A DNA stretch of 64,000 bases. Origin: Synechococcus sp. M16.1. GTDB taxonomy: Bacteria > Cyanobacteriota > Cyanobacteriia > PCC-6307 > Cyanobiaceae. The translations under genes and the position numbers were made by a program. The notes under the pieces were generated by a model. The model made no database searches, was not told where the DNA came from, and saw nothing but the letters and a program-made list of their open reading frames with translations. The stretch lies in NCBI RefSeq assembly GCF_014279895.1, contig NZ_CP047954.1:1736001-1800000 (forward strand). The letters run 5' to 3'. Below, piece after piece: positions 45,066-56,212 of the stretch. Each line of letters starts with the position of its first letter. The first letter of the stretch is position 1.

Positions 45066-45305
45066 TCAATCAAAGTCGAAGCTGAACCGCTGGCCTTGCA
45101 TCAGGGTGGCCACCTCACCGCGAACGGCATCCAAGAGCGCAAAGCTGACGTCGGGGTGCTTCTTGATTTCGTCCACAAACATCTGCACGTCGGCAGCGGT
45201 CAGTCCGTGGCTGGTGATTCTGGAATCCACCTTGCAGCGAAACGTCTCGAGAAGACTGAGTTGATCAGCGTCGAGGGGCTTGGAACCGGGATGGGTGACG
45301 TCCAT
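45066..45305 (-). CDS. Small hypothetical protein (79 aa)
   Basis: Product MDVTHPGSKPLDADQLSLLE, then HGLTAADVQMFVDEIKKHPD and ending GQRFSFDFD. Soluble, helical, with one Cys. The next upstream gene on this strand ends 17 bases away. Function unknown. Confidence 0.6.
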   Translation of the reverse strand: MDVTHPGSKPLDADQLSLLETFRCKVDSRITSHGLTAADVQMFVDEIKKHPDVSFALLDAVRGEVATLMQGQRFSFDFD

Positions 45306-45322
45306 CGAAGAAACAGAAGCGA

Positions 45323-45673
45323 TCAGTGGGATGTCTCCGAATCACCAAGCAGATCAAGCAGGTTCTCGGATGTGGCGAGCATGTCACCCATGCTGAGTTC
45401 GCTTTCCTGACCAACAATTTCGGAGGCCAACTCACACGCGGTGGAGGAGTGGCCCGAGACATCACAACTGTTGGACAATCTCAAGATTGCATTGGAAAAC
45501 TTGCCGCGCAGGCATTCTTCCGAACCTGACTGATTGAGTACAGCATTGGCCGCAGTCACGGCCTCCTGAGAGGCCTCCGGCAGGGGAAGGGCCCGTTTCC
45601 AGCTCTGTGATGCAACCACTGACGATGTCGTACAGGCCATTCCGACGAACCACAGCAGCAGACAGCGATGCAT
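45323..45673 (-). CDS. Small exported protein (116 aa)
   Basis: Signal peptide MHRCLLLWFVGMACTTSSVV-A. The mature part has three Cys (EECLRGKF, SNSCDVSG, STACELA) and is helical. Function unknown. Forms a likely operon with the 79-residue gene; converges with the exported protein at 44682. Confidence 0.6.
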   Translation of the reverse strand: MHRCLLLWFVGMACTTSSVVASQSWKRALPLPEASQEAVTAANAVLNQSGSEECLRGKFSNAILRLSNSCDVSGHSSTACELASEIVGQESELSMGDMLATSENLLDLLGDSETSH

Positions 45674-45756
45674 GGTCGTCGCAATAGGTGCGGGCCAAAG
45701 GGTAGCGACGTCAACTGGTCGCGACCGACGCCATGCAAATGGATTTCCATGTTTAG

Positions 45757-47442
<1,686 letters not shown>

Positions 47443-47462
47443 AGCCAAGGCGATTCACACAC

Positions 47463-47493
47463 AGCAAAGCCACCCCCAGGGGTTGCTTTTTTG
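47463..47493. terminator. Terminator between pgm and the convergent gene
   Basis: agcaa-agcc-acccc-c-aggggt-tgcttttttg: hairpin followed by a six-T run for the forward strand. Lies between the pgm stop (47442) and the convergent gene stop (47512). Confidence 0.75.
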
Positions 47494-47511
47494 ATGGCTC
47501 TTATGGATCCC

Positions 47512-47805
47512 TCAGGGACGACGGCCGCGGTTGGACTTGCTGTGCCGATAGGCGGGATCAGTGGCTTCCTCCTGCAGCTGACGCATCGTCTCAATCGCAA
47601 AGCCCCCAAGACCACCTGAGCTGATCACCATCAGATAAAAGAGGCGCAAACGGCCCAGCGCAATCTCGGCCGGGCTGTTGTCGATCAGCACCTTGAGGAA
47701 ATAGGCCACCGCCAGACCAAGACCGACACCAATGGCCACTGCAATCAACACACGCATGCCACTGAAGGGCTTGCGCTGATTCACCTCGGAGTTCAACTCA
47801 ACCAT
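47512..47805 (-). CDS. Small membrane protein linked to RND pump (97 aa)
   Basis: Two hydrophobic helices (MRVLIAVAIGVGLGLAVAYF and LFYLMVISSGGLGGFAIET) with a basic tail RHSKSNRGRRP. Its ATG overlaps the RND gene stop by one base, so it is translated in the same operon. Function unknown. Confidence 0.65.
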   Translation of the reverse strand: MVELNSEVNQRKPFSGMRVLIAVAIGVGLGLAVAYFLKVLIDNSPAEIALGRLRLFYLMVISSGGLGGFAIETMRQLQEEATDPAYRHSKSNRGRRP

Positions 47806-50800
47806 CAGCTCGGTTGCGGGGTGGGGGTAGGACCGTCCTCAGGAGGCTTGGCATCGGCCTGGCCCAGCAACGTCTTCATCACCACGTAGAAGACAGGCAC
47901 CACAAGGGTGGAGAGGAAGGTGGCCACCAACAGACCACCGAACACCACCAGGCCCAGGGACGACTGGCTCTGGGCACCCGCACCACTGGCCAGCATCAGT
48001 GGCAGGAAGCCGGTGAGGGAGGAAATCGCCGTCATCAGAATCGGCCGCAGACGGGACTTGGCGGAGAACTTGGCAGCCTCAAGCGCCGACTCGCCCTCAC
48101 CCATCTTCTGGTTGGCCAGGTCGACGATCAGAATCGCGTTGCCGCCCGCCAGACCGATAAGCATCACCAGACCCACCTGGGCGTAGATGTTGAGCACCTG
48201 GCCGGCACCGCCGAGAAACACCAGGGCCCCCAGCAACGCCGTCGGCACGGTGAGCAGGATGATGATCGGGTCGGTGTAGCTCTCGTACTGAGCCGACAGC
48301 ACCAGGAACACCGCCAGGATGCCGAGCGCGAAGATCACCACCGCCAGGGATCCAGCCTTCACTTCTTCGCGGGAGATGCCGGTCCAGTCGAAACCAAGGC
48401 CTTGATAACTGCCAGCATTGAAGATCTGCTTCATCGCCCCGATCGCCTGACCGGAGCTGTTGCCTTCTTTGGGGGTGCCGTCGATCTTGATCGAGCGGTA
48501 GAGATTGAAGTGGGGAATGACGCTGGGCCCCACCGTCTGCTTCACGGTGAAGAACTCCGAGAGGGGAATCTGCTCGCCCTTGGCATTGGCTACATAGATG
48601 GCGGACAGCCGCTGGGGTGTGGCCCGGCTGACCTCATCGGCCTGCACATACACCCTGCGCACCTTGCCCTCCTGGAAGGTGTCATTCACGTATTGCCCAC
48701 CGAAGTTGACGCTGAAAACAGACATCGCGGAGGCGAAATCGACACCGAGCGAAGCCATCTGCTCCCGGTCCACATCGATCTTGTATTGCGGAGCCTGGGG
48801 GGAGAACAGCGTGTAGACCTGATTGAGAACGGAATCGCTGTTCGCCGTCTGAATGATCTGCTGAGCAGATCCGAAAAACTCATTCAACGAATAGACGCCA
48901 CTGCTTTGGTCCAGCAGCTGGAACTCGAAGCCACCACCGGTGCCATAACCGGGAATCGACGGGGGCTCAACAACAAAGACCCGACCCCCATCAATCGCGC
49001 CATACAACTTGGCGTTGAGACGCTTCACCACCGCTCCCACGGTGTGGTCCTTGCCGGGCCGATCATCCCAGTGGTTCATCCCGATGAAGAACAGACCCTT
49101 ATTGGGCGCGTTGCCATCGAGACTGGCGCCGCTGAACAGAGCCGCTGATGCGATGTCCTCCTCGGAACGCAACACCTCAGCCACCTGACGGTTGATCGCC
49201 AGGGTTTTCTCGTTGGAGACACCCTCAGGAGCCTGCACGAAACCAATGGCATAGCCCTGGTCTTCGATCGGCACGAATCCACCAGGAATTCTGGTGAAAG
49301 CGAATCCCGTCAGCAGGATCCCGGCAGCCAGGGCCGCCATCACAATCGGGCGGGCTTTGAGCACAGCATCGAGGATCGACGCATAGCTCTTCTCAAAGCC
49401 GCCATACAAACGGTTGAAGTTGGTGAAGATCACCGGGATGAAGTAGCCAACGCCGCCTCCAATGGCGGTGAACAACACCACCGGGATCGGATTAGAGACG
49501 ATCACACCTGTTGTGATCACACCCACCGCAGCACCACCGACGGTGAAGGGAAGACGCAGGGGCAGACCGCTGATCTTGCCGGCGATGAAGCCGACCACCG
49601 CACCGATCACCGTTGGGATCAGCGCTGCTGCCGCTCCATTACCAGCACTGAGCAAGCTGTAAATGAAACCAAGCACCACACCGGCCGTGGCGTACTGATT
49701 GCGGCTGAGCTCCTTGGTTTCGCGAGACAAAAGCAGGGCCGACAGCATCGGCGAGAAGGTGAGGGCGTTGAAGGTGGAGATGCCGATCGAGAAAAGGATC
49801 GTGGCGGCGAACTGTTTGTAGATGGTGCCAGTGGCACCTGGGAAAAACAGCACCGGCAGGAACACCGCCATCTTCACCAGGGAAGTGGCAATCACAGCCC
49901 CGAACAGCTCATCCATGGTTTCCATGGCGGCCTGCACCGAGGTCATCCCTTCCGCCTTCTTGGCAGAGGTGTCTTCCACCACGGTGATGGCGTCATCCAC
50001 CACAAGGCCGGTGGCCAGCACAAGACCAAACAGGGTGAGCTGATTGAGTGAAAATCCGAAGGCCAGCACCAGGGCGAAGGTGCCGATCAAGGCCACCGGA
50101 ATCGCAATCGCGGGCACAAGCGTGGCTTTCCAGTTCTGCAGGAACAGGAACAGGATCAGCACCACCAGGATCACTGCGTCCCGAAGGGAGTTGGTCACCC
50201 CTTTGATCGACTGGTTGATGAAGTCGGTGGTGTCGTAAATCTTCTGGACCCCGAGGCCAACCGGCAAGGTTTGCTCGAACTCATTCAGCACCTCCTTGAC
50301 GCCATTGGAGACCTCGATGGCATTACTTCCGGAGAGCTGGTAGATCGCGATACCAACCGAAGGTGTGCCTTTGAGATCCATGGCATCAATGCCGTAGGTC
50401 TCACCGCCGAGCTCAACGCGGCCCACATCCTTGAGCCGCACCAAGCCACCGGCATCAGTGGTTCTGAGAATGATGTTCTCGAACTCCTGGGTGCTGGTCA
50501 GACGACCCTGCAGCTGCACTGTGAAGGTGTATTCCTGACCTTCAGGGGCAGGGGCGCCGCCGATCTTGCCGGCGGGCACCAGACGGTTCTGGCTTCGCAG
50601 CTGGTTGACCACATCGGTGGCCGTGAGGTTGTTGGCGGTCAGCTTCTCGGGGTCCAGCCAAAGGCGGAAGGCGATCTTGCGGTTGCCGAAGTAAGTGACA
50701 TCGCCGACGCCCTTCACTCGTTTGACGTTGTCGGTGAGGTTCTTGTCGAGATAACCGCTGATCGTCTCCACCGAATATTCGGTTTTGGCGGGGTCTTCGT

Positions 50801-51236
50801 TGACGAAGTTGTAGACGAGCAGGATCGAGTTGGAGGCCTTGTTCACCGTCACACCCGACTTGCGCACCTCCTCCGGCAACTGAGGTTCCGCCAGGGAAAC
50901 GCGGTTCTGCACGTTCACCTGGTTGATGTTGCCGTCGGTGCCGCTGTCGAACGAAACGGAGATCGAACTCACACCATCGGAGGAGCTGTTGGAGGTGATG
51001 AAGTCCATGTTCTCCACACCGTTGATCTGCTGCTCGAGCACGGAGGTGACTCCCTGCTCAACGGCAACAGCATCAGCACCCACGTAGGTGGCCTGCACCT
51101 TCACCGTTGGAGGTGCAATGTCGGGGAGGTTTTCAATCGGAAGGATCGGAATCGAGATCAAGCCGACGATCACGATCAGCAGGCTGCAGACCGTGCTGAG
51201 AACCGGCCGGGTGATGAAATTATTGGAAGCAGACAT
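47805..51236 (-). CDS. RND efflux pump (AcrB/HAE1 family) with extra hydrophobic insert
   Basis: 1143 residues. TM1, then porter-domain features (LPDIAPPTVKVQATYVGADA, LPEEVRKSGVTV), and the proton-relay Asp pair D414-D415 in GLVVDDAITVVEDT. Second-half porter domains and TM7-12 are complete. It exports small molecules using the proton gradient with a periplasmic adaptor. Residues about 505-610 form a long Gly/Val/Ile-rich hydrophobic block between TM6 and TM7, about twice the usual size, adding perhaps three helices. The adaptor gene ends nine bases upstream. No local regulator or outer-membrane factor is seen. Confidence 0.93.
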   Translation of the reverse strand: MSASNNFITRPVLSTVCSLLIVIVGLISIPILPIENLPDIAPPTVKVQATYVGADAVAVEQGVTSVLEQQINGVENMDFITSNSSSDGVSSISVSFDSGTDGNINQVNVQNRVSLAEPQLPEEVRKSGVTVNKASNSILLVYNFVNEDPAKTEYSVETISGYLDKNLTDNVKRVKGVGDVTYFGNRKIAFRLWLDPEKLTANNLTATDVVNQLRSQNRLVPAGKIGGAPAPEGQEYTFTVQLQGRLTSTQEFENIILRTTDAGGLVRLKDVGRVELGGETYGIDAMDLKGTPSVGIAIYQLSGSNAIEVSNGVKEVLNEFEQTLPVGLGVQKIYDTTDFINQSIKGVTNSLRDAVILVVLILFLFLQNWKATLVPAIAIPVALIGTFALVLAFGFSLNQLTLFGLVLATGLVVDDAITVVEDTSAKKAEGMTSVQAAMETMDELFGAVIATSLVKMAVFLPVLFFPGATGTIYKQFAATILFSIGISTFNALTFSPMLSALLLSRETKELSRNQYATAGVVLGFIYSLLSAGNGAAAALIPTVIGAVVGFIAGKISGLPLRLPFTVGGAAVGVITTGVIVSNPIPVVLFTAIGGGVGYFIPVIFTNFNRLYGGFEKSYASILDAVLKARPIVMAALAAGILLTGFAFTRIPGGFVPIEDQGYAIGFVQAPEGVSNEKTLAINRQVAEVLRSEEDIASAALFSGASLDGNAPNKGLFFIGMNHWDDRPGKDHTVGAVVKRLNAKLYGAIDGGRVFVVEPPSIPGYGTGGGFEFQLLDQSSGVYSLNEFFGSAQQIIQTANSDSVLNQVYTLFSPQAPQYKIDVDREQMASLGVDFASAMSVFSVNFGGQYVNDTFQEGKVRRVYVQADEVSRATPQRLSAIYVANAKGEQIPLSEFFTVKQTVGPSVIPHFNLYRSIKIDGTPKEGNSSGQAIGAMKQIFNAGSYQGLGFDWTGISREEVKAGSLAVVIFALGILAVFLVLSAQYESYTDPIIILLTVPTALLGALVFLGGAGQVLNIYAQVGLVMLIGLAGGNAILIVDLANQKMGEGESALEAAKFSAKSRLRPILMTAISSLTGFLPLMLASGAGAQSQSSLGLVVFGGLLVATFLSTLVVPVFYVVMKTLLGQADAKPPEDGPTPTPQPS

Positions 51237-51245
51237 CGATCAACC

Positions 51246-52319
51246 TCAGTTCGCCTTGGCGAGTTGCACATGCACGGGCATGCCGTGTTTCAGGTTGAGC
51301 AGATTGGTTGTGGCCACCATCTGATTGGCTTCGAGGCCTTCGGTGATCGGATACAGCTGGTTCTCCAATTTCCCCACCGTGACCGGCGTCTGGAGGGCGA
51401 ACTTGGCATCAGCGGGAAGCTTGCCGGCCTTGATGCCCTTCTCCAGCTTCTCGAGATCAGCCTTGCCCGGATTCGCTTTGAGCTCATCAAAGCTGCCGAG
51501 ACGGAAGACGAAGCTCTGACCGGAGGTCTGGGTGACAGCGGCGAAAGGAACGGCCAGTTGTTGCTCAGCCTTGATCTGCACTCGGGTGCGCACACGCTGG
51601 CCATCCTTCAATTGCCCATAGGTGTTCGGGAAGACCGCCTTCACCAACAATCCCTGGGTCTGTTTGTTGATCCGAGGATCAATCGAGCCGACTTGCCCGG
51701 TTGCGATCACATCCTCACTGCCTGGGGCACTGAGCAACACCGGCTGCCCAAGGGACAGACGCGTTGAGAACACCGCCGGCACCTCCACACGGGCTTCCAG
51801 TTCGTTGTTCTGCACCAGGCTGGTGAACACCTGGCCCTGCTGAATCACGTCGCCCACCTTCACTTTCACGTCAGCGACCGTGCCGGCGGAGGGTGAGGTG
51901 AGATTGCTGTAGTCGAGCTCCGCCTTGGCGGAGATGTATTGGGTGCGATAGCGATCCAGATCCTTCTGCGACGCAGCGCCCGTCTCAGCCAGGTAGGCGT
52001 AGCGCTCGTAGTTGGCTTTGGCGTTGTCGGCTTTGGCTTTCTTCTCGACTTGATCGAGCACCACCAACAGCTGACCGGGCGCAACTTCATCACCCTGGCT
52101 GATCTTGAGTTGCTCAATCCGACCCCCCGATTGAGCGGCGAGCTCGACAAGGTTGCTGGCCTCCAACGTGCTGACGGTGTCGATACCCTCGGTGAATTCG
52201 GCCAACTGGGTGGAGACGGCCTGCACCTTCGGCGGCGGCGGCTTCGGCGCTTCGCTCTTGCAGGAACTAACCGTAATCAGAGCAGCGAAGGTGATCAGAA
52301 GACGCTGCGGATGACGCAC
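51246..52319 (-). CDS. RND periplasmic adaptor (membrane fusion) lipoprotein
   Basis: 357 residues. N-terminal lipobox (ALITVSSCKSE), lipoyl/beta-barrel halves (LVELAAQSGGRIEQLKISQG; LSLGQPVLLSAPGSEDVIAT) and a coiled-coil hairpin (VEKKAKADNAKANYERYAYL, ETGAASQKDLDRYRTQYISA). It bridges the RND pump to an outer-membrane channel. First gene of the adaptor-pump-small protein operon. Confidence 0.93.
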   Translation of the reverse strand: MRHPQRLLITFAALITVSSCKSEAPKPPPPKVQAVSTQLAEFTEGIDTVSTLEASNLVELAAQSGGRIEQLKISQGDEVAPGQLLVVLDQVEKKAKADNAKANYERYAYLAETGAASQKDLDRYRTQYISAKAELDYSNLTSPSAGTVADVKVKVGDVIQQGQVFTSLVQNNELEARVEVPAVFSTRLSLGQPVLLSAPGSEDVIATGQVGSIDPRINKQTQGLLVKAVFPNTYGQLKDGQRVRTRVQIKAEQQLAVPFAAVTQTSGQSFVFRLGSFDELKANPGKADLEKLEKGIKAGKLPADAKFALQTPVTVGKLENQLYPITEGLEANQMVATTNLLNLKHGMPVHVQLAKAN

Positions 52320-52373
52320 GGCAAAAAGTCTTTTGTCGGATTATGGGGAGTTCGTGAGAGCTTGTCCGCGAAG

Positions 52374-52391
52374 GTTTCGACGTGTCGAAAC
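52374..52391. promoter_or_regulatory. Inverted repeat between efflux operon and AAA+ gene
   Basis: gtttcga-cgtg-tcgaaac, 7 bp on each side, in the 154-base divergent region. Candidate operator for either the efflux operon or the AAA+ gene. Confidence 0.35.
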
Positions 52392-52473
52392 TGGCCTGCA
52401 AAAAGATTCGATTTGGACCAGCTCAAGCGCTGATTGAGAACGTCAGGGAAACTGGGTCAACGCCGATTGTTCG

Positions 52474-54639
52474 TTGGGCCAGGACCTCTTCGCTTTTCAC
52501 GGTGAGCAGCAACGGAGGCGGCTGGCCCCCCTGGCCGACCGCATGCGCCCGCGCACGCTGGAAGAATTTGAGGGCCAGAGAGGGATCCTTGCCGACGGAC
52601 GGCTCCTACGCCGTGCCATCAAGGCTGATCGGGTCGGTAACCTGATCCTGCATGGCCCCCCCGGGGTCGGCAAAACCACCCTGGCGCGGATCATCGCCAA
52701 CCACACCCGCGCTCATTTCAGCAGCCTTAACGCCGTACTGGCGGGCGTCAAAGACTTACGAATCGAGGTGGATGCTGCACGCCAACGCCTTGAACGGCAT
52801 GGCTTGCGCACAATCCTGTTCATCGACGAAGTGCACCGCTTCAACAGCGCTCAGCAGGATGCGCTGTTGCCATGGGTGGAGAACGGCACCGTCATCCTGA
52901 TCGGCGCCACCACAGAAAACCCCTATTTCGAAGTCAACAAGGCGCTGGTCAGCCGCTCGCGGCTGTTTCGTTTACTTCCTCTGGAACCAGAGGATTTGCA
53001 GCGGCTGCTGCAACGCGCCCTTGCAGACGACGAGCGGGGCTACGGCAACCGCGCCATCGCCATCAACAGCGATGCTGCCAACCATCTCGTTGATGTAGCG
53101 GGAGGAGATGCCCGCAGCCTGCTCAATGCCCTTGAACTGGCGGTAGAGAGTTCCGAACCCGATGGCGACGGAGTGATTCAGATCAACCTGGCCATCGCCG
53201 AGGAATCGATTCAGCAGCGGGCAGTGCTCTACGACAAACACGGCGATGCCCACTACGACACGATCAGCGCTTTCATCAAATCGCTACGGGGCTCCGATGC
53301 CGATGCGGCGCTGTTCTGGCTGGCACGCATGGTGGAAGCCGGTGAAAACCCCCGCTTCATTTTTCGGCGGATGCTGATTGCAGCGGGGGAAGACATCGGC
53401 CTGGCCGATCCGCAGGCCATCGTTGTGGTGGAGGCCTGTGCCGCAGCCTTCGAACGGGTGGGGCTGCCAGAAGGCCTGTATCCCTTGGCCCAGGCTGCGT
53501 TGTACCTGGCAGGCACCGAAAAGAGCAACAGCGTTCTGGGCTTCTTTGATGCCCTCAAAACCGTGCGCGATGCGCAAAAACAGGACGTGCCTGGGCATTT
53601 GCGCGATGCGAACCGAGATGGAGCCGCCTTCGGCGATGGCGTGGGCTACCGCTACCCCCATGCCTACGCAGAACACTGGGTGGAGCAGCAATACCTCCCC
53701 ACACCCCTGCAAGGCGAGGTGTTCTGGCAGCCCGGACAACTCGGTTGGGAGGGGGAACGACGCGAACGGATGGCGGAACGCCGGGCAGCCCAACTCGCCG
53801 CGGCCGCGGAACTGGCAGCCGACCAGCCTTTACTTTTGAGCAGCGGGCCCGACCGTCCGGGCGTGGACCGCTGGGTCCAGCGCCAACTAGGACAGGAGGG
53901 GGAGCGACTGCAGCGCCTGCGAGAGCGGCTCTGGCGGGAGATCCCCTGGACCCGTCGAGATCGAGTGCTGCTGCTGGGGGTGCGCTCGCTGATCTGGGCC
54001 CTCGATCCATTGAGGGCCGCCCCGGAAGGTGGCGTCACCGTGCTTTGCGAGAACGAAGCAGACCGGAGCCGGCTAGCAGCACAGATGGATCTGCTCGAGC
54101 CGGAGCATCGGCCAGAGCTGCTGACCGGCAACCTCGACGCTCTGCCCGCACTCCAGGCCTTCGATTGGATCGCAGGACGCCTCGCCGCTGCCGACCTGCA
54201 AGGGCAGAACTGGACAGCACTGCTGGAGGCCATCAACAAACATGCCGAGCCGACAACAGGCTTACGGCTGCTGATCAGCCGCGCCGAACTGGGGCCCGCT
54301 GGTGCATTGCTCCAAGACGGCGATCCAAAAGAGCTGTTCAGCGATCTTGTGGCTCAGGAACAGCAGTGGCTTGAGCAGCAGCAGCGGCCGGACGAGTCCT
54401 TAAAGAACGCCGGCTGGCAGCTCCGTTGTGATGAGTGGCTGGAACATCTCACGCTTCCAGGGGGCACGGAACTGGCTGAGCGATGGCTGACCGAAGGGTC
54501 GCCCTACCGGCAGGCCATGGGGGAGATCAGCAAGGACGTGATGAAGGAATTGCGCCGGTCACTGAACAGCCTTGGAGAGGGTGGTTTACGACTGCCAATG
54601 CGCCATCAATTGATCACCGGCGAGCGAAACACGCCGTAA
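52474..54639 (+). CDS. rarA: RarA/MgsA-type AAA+ ATPase with long C-terminal domain
   Basis: 721 residues. Walker A GPPGVGKTT at 61-69, FIDEVHRFNSAQQDALL, GATTENPYFEVNKALVSRS and the MgsA C-terminal block (AEESIQQRAVLYDKHGDAHY; FIFRRMLIAAGEDIGLADP) define RarA up to about residue 440. Residues 441-721 are an extra domain (WTRRDRVLLLGVRSLIWALD, GVTVLCENEADRSRLAAQMD) resembling a degenerate SAM-methyltransferase Rossmann fold. RarA acts at stalled replication forks. Start TTG at 52474. Confidence 0.88.
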   Translation: MGQDLFAFHGEQQRRRLAPLADRMRPRTLEEFEGQRGILADGRLLRRAIKADRVGNLILHGPPGVGKTTLARIIANHTRAHFSSLNAVLAGVKDLRIEVDAARQRLERHGLRTILFIDEVHRFNSAQQDALLPWVENGTVILIGATTENPYFEVNKALVSRSRLFRLLPLEPEDLQRLLQRALADDERGYGNRAIAINSDAANHLVDVAGGDARSLLNALELAVESSEPDGDGVIQINLAIAEESIQQRAVLYDKHGDAHYDTISAFIKSLRGSDADAALFWLARMVEAGENPRFIFRRMLIAAGEDIGLADPQAIVVVEACAAAFERVGLPEGLYPLAQAALYLAGTEKSNSVLGFFDALKTVRDAQKQDVPGHLRDANRDGAAFGDGVGYRYPHAYAEHWVEQQYLPTPLQGEVFWQPGQLGWEGERRERMAERRAAQLAAAAELAADQPLLLSSGPDRPGVDRWVQRQLGQEGERLQRLRERLWREIPWTRRDRVLLLGVRSLIWALDPLRAAPEGGVTVLCENEADRSRLAAQMDLLEPEHRPELLTGNLDALPALQAFDWIAGRLAAADLQGQNWTALLEAINKHAEPTTGLRLLISRAELGPAGALLQDGDPKELFSDLVAQEQQWLEQQQRPDESLKNAGWQLRCDEWLEHLTLPGGTELAERWLTEGSPYRQAMGEISKDVMKELRRSLNSLGEGGLRLPMRHQLITGERNTP

Positions 54640-54666
54640 AAAAGCCCCGGCCGTAGCCGGGGCTGA
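54638..54666 (-). terminator. Terminator for the DUF1400-like gene
   Basis: agccccggc-cgta-gccggggct, a 9-bp GC stem; on the minus strand it is followed by six T's. It lies 22 bases past the minus-strand stop and also abuts the rarA stop. Confidence 0.85.
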
Positions 54667-54687
54667 GGCGCAGCTCTCAGGAGCTGA

Positions 54688-55320
54688 TCACCAGAGGAGA
54701 CGGACGGGAGCGATGCGAAGTGCAGGATCGGGCAGCGCGGTGTTGGCCTGAACGCAGGCAGGCAGAAACACATACCAGGAGAGCAGCGAGGTGCACTGGG
54801 CGTCTCCTTCGCAATGGTTTGGCGCACAGAGGTTCTGGATGCCGTCGTAAGTACCGCAGGTGTCTGCCAGACGGAAGTCCACGGGCAGCTCGGCCAGGAT
54901 GCCGGCGGCAGAGATTTCACCGTCGATGGAGTCGGCGATGATCGCGGAACGCAGAGCTACCACGGAGGTGGACTTCATCTTCCAGTTGGGGAAATAAGAA
55001 CGGGTCTGGTCCTTCAGGAACTTGACGCCGTCGTCGGAGTACAGGAAGCGGGAGACGCCGATGATGTCAACGGCATAGGTTTTGGTCATGCCTTCCTGAA
55101 TTTCCTCGGCAGTCCAACCGGAGCTGCCGATGCCGGAGCTCAAAGCACGATCGGTGATGTCACCGGTGCTGAAGAAGGTTTTGAATTCAGAAGACGTGGT
55201 GGTCCACACGGCGCCGCCGGTGTTCCAGCGAACGGGGCGGGAGGTGCCTGCTTCAGCAGGAACGGCCAGAGCGGCGAGGGATACACCAGCCAGCAGGCCA
55301 GCAGCGAGACGAGAAAACAC
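54688..55320 (-). CDS. DUF1400-like exported protein
   Basis: About 210 residues. Signal peptide FSRLAAGLLAGVSLAALAVP-AEA. Then WTTTSSEFKTFFSTGDITDR, DIIGVSRFLYSDDGVKFLKD, VALRSAIIADSIDGEISAAG and ILAELPVDFRLADTC. The SxxEFxxF…TGDIT segment resembles the DUF1400 domain normally found at the N-terminus of cyanobacterial alpha/beta hydrolases, here without the hydrolase part. Several Cys in the C-terminal region. I prefer the GTG at 55320 over the ATG at 55362. Confidence 0.7.
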   Translation of the reverse strand: MFSRLAAGLLAGVSLAALAVPAEAGTSRPVRWNTGGAVWTTTSSEFKTFFSTGDITDRALSSGIGSSGWTAEEIQEGMTKTYAVDIIGVSRFLYSDDGVKFLKDQTRSYFPNWKMKSTSVVALRSAIIADSIDGEISAAGILAELPVDFRLADTCGTYDGIQNLCAPNHCEGDAQCTSLLSWYVFLPACVQANTALPDPALRIAPVRLLW

Positions 55321-55623
55321 GGGACGACAAATAAGCACGTCAATAAAAATTAGCCCCCTCAATAAGAAACACCGACATCACCCAATCGCTTAAGAGTTGG
55401 CAAACATTGAGAGAACCGGCTTCCAGCAAAAGAGACACGAGAGACTCGCTAGCTCAGCTCGATCTGGACCAGCTCGAAATAAAAAAGCCAGAGAAGTTTG
55501 CCCGAACTAGGCCACCTACAAAGCATGGATAAGGTGAAAACCATCTTGCCGGGGAGAGCCACCTGAAACCCATTACTTGAGATCAGTTCGTCCTAACGAG
55601 GAATCAAAAGTAGATCGCTCTGA

Positions 55624-56058
55624 TCACTTCAAAGAGATGCGTTGCCAGCCATCCGGACAATGCCCCTCCGCGGCCTGGCCTGCTACTTTCCGATCACCAC
55701 GGCAGTAGTACATCCGCAACCGACCACCGGAGCGCGCCACCTCCGCCAGATAGGCCTCTGTCCCGTGATGGGGTTCAAGCGACAGCCGAGTCCGAACAGC
55801 ATCGCGATTCACCATTGTCTGGAACTGCGACCCGGACGACAGCCCCAGATCCTGAAGCGAGCCTGCGAATTCACCCCAGCAATGGCGCGTCATTTGCGCG
55901 CGGGTGAACTCTTTCAGCAGGGTTTCGGCTTCGCTGCGTTGATGCAGGGTGACCTCGCGCTGCATCAGCCGCCGACTGAGATTCGCCGCCGACGGCTGAG
56001 GAACAGCGTGATCCAACGGGAAACCATCTCGCGGAGCAACAAGTGCGCTCAAGCCCAT
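55624..56058 (-). CDS. Hypothetical secreted protein, N-terminus unclear (about 144 aa)
   Basis: From ATG 56058: MGLSALVAPRDGFPLDHAVP, then RREV-like LMQREVTLHQRSEAETLLKE and a C-terminal half with Cys residues (TRHCWGEFAGSL; RMYYCRGDRK; EGHCPDGWQRI). Upstream, the same frame encodes IARSLAALGLLA, which with MGLSAL would make a fuller signal peptide, but it is closed by a TAA with only an ATC available as start. So either a shorter leader is used or the 5' end carries a small lesion. Function unknown. Confidence 0.5.
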   Translation of the reverse strand: MGLSALVAPRDGFPLDHAVPQPSAANLSRRLMQREVTLHQRSEAETLLKEFTRAQMTRHCWGEFAGSLQDLGLSSGSQFQTMVNRDAVRTRLSLEPHHGTEAYLAEVARSGGRLRMYYCRGDRKVAGQAAEGHCPDGWQRISLK

Positions 56059-56212
56059 GGCCAGAAGACCCAGAGCTGCCAGGGAGCGCGCGATTTACTC
56101 AACCCGGATCCGCGACGCCATGGCCCAACAGCTGCAGGTTGATTGCAACGTAGGCCGCACGGACAGTCTTGTCCTGAGGGCCGTACGCTGCCGCCACTGA
56201 CAAAACCTTTTC

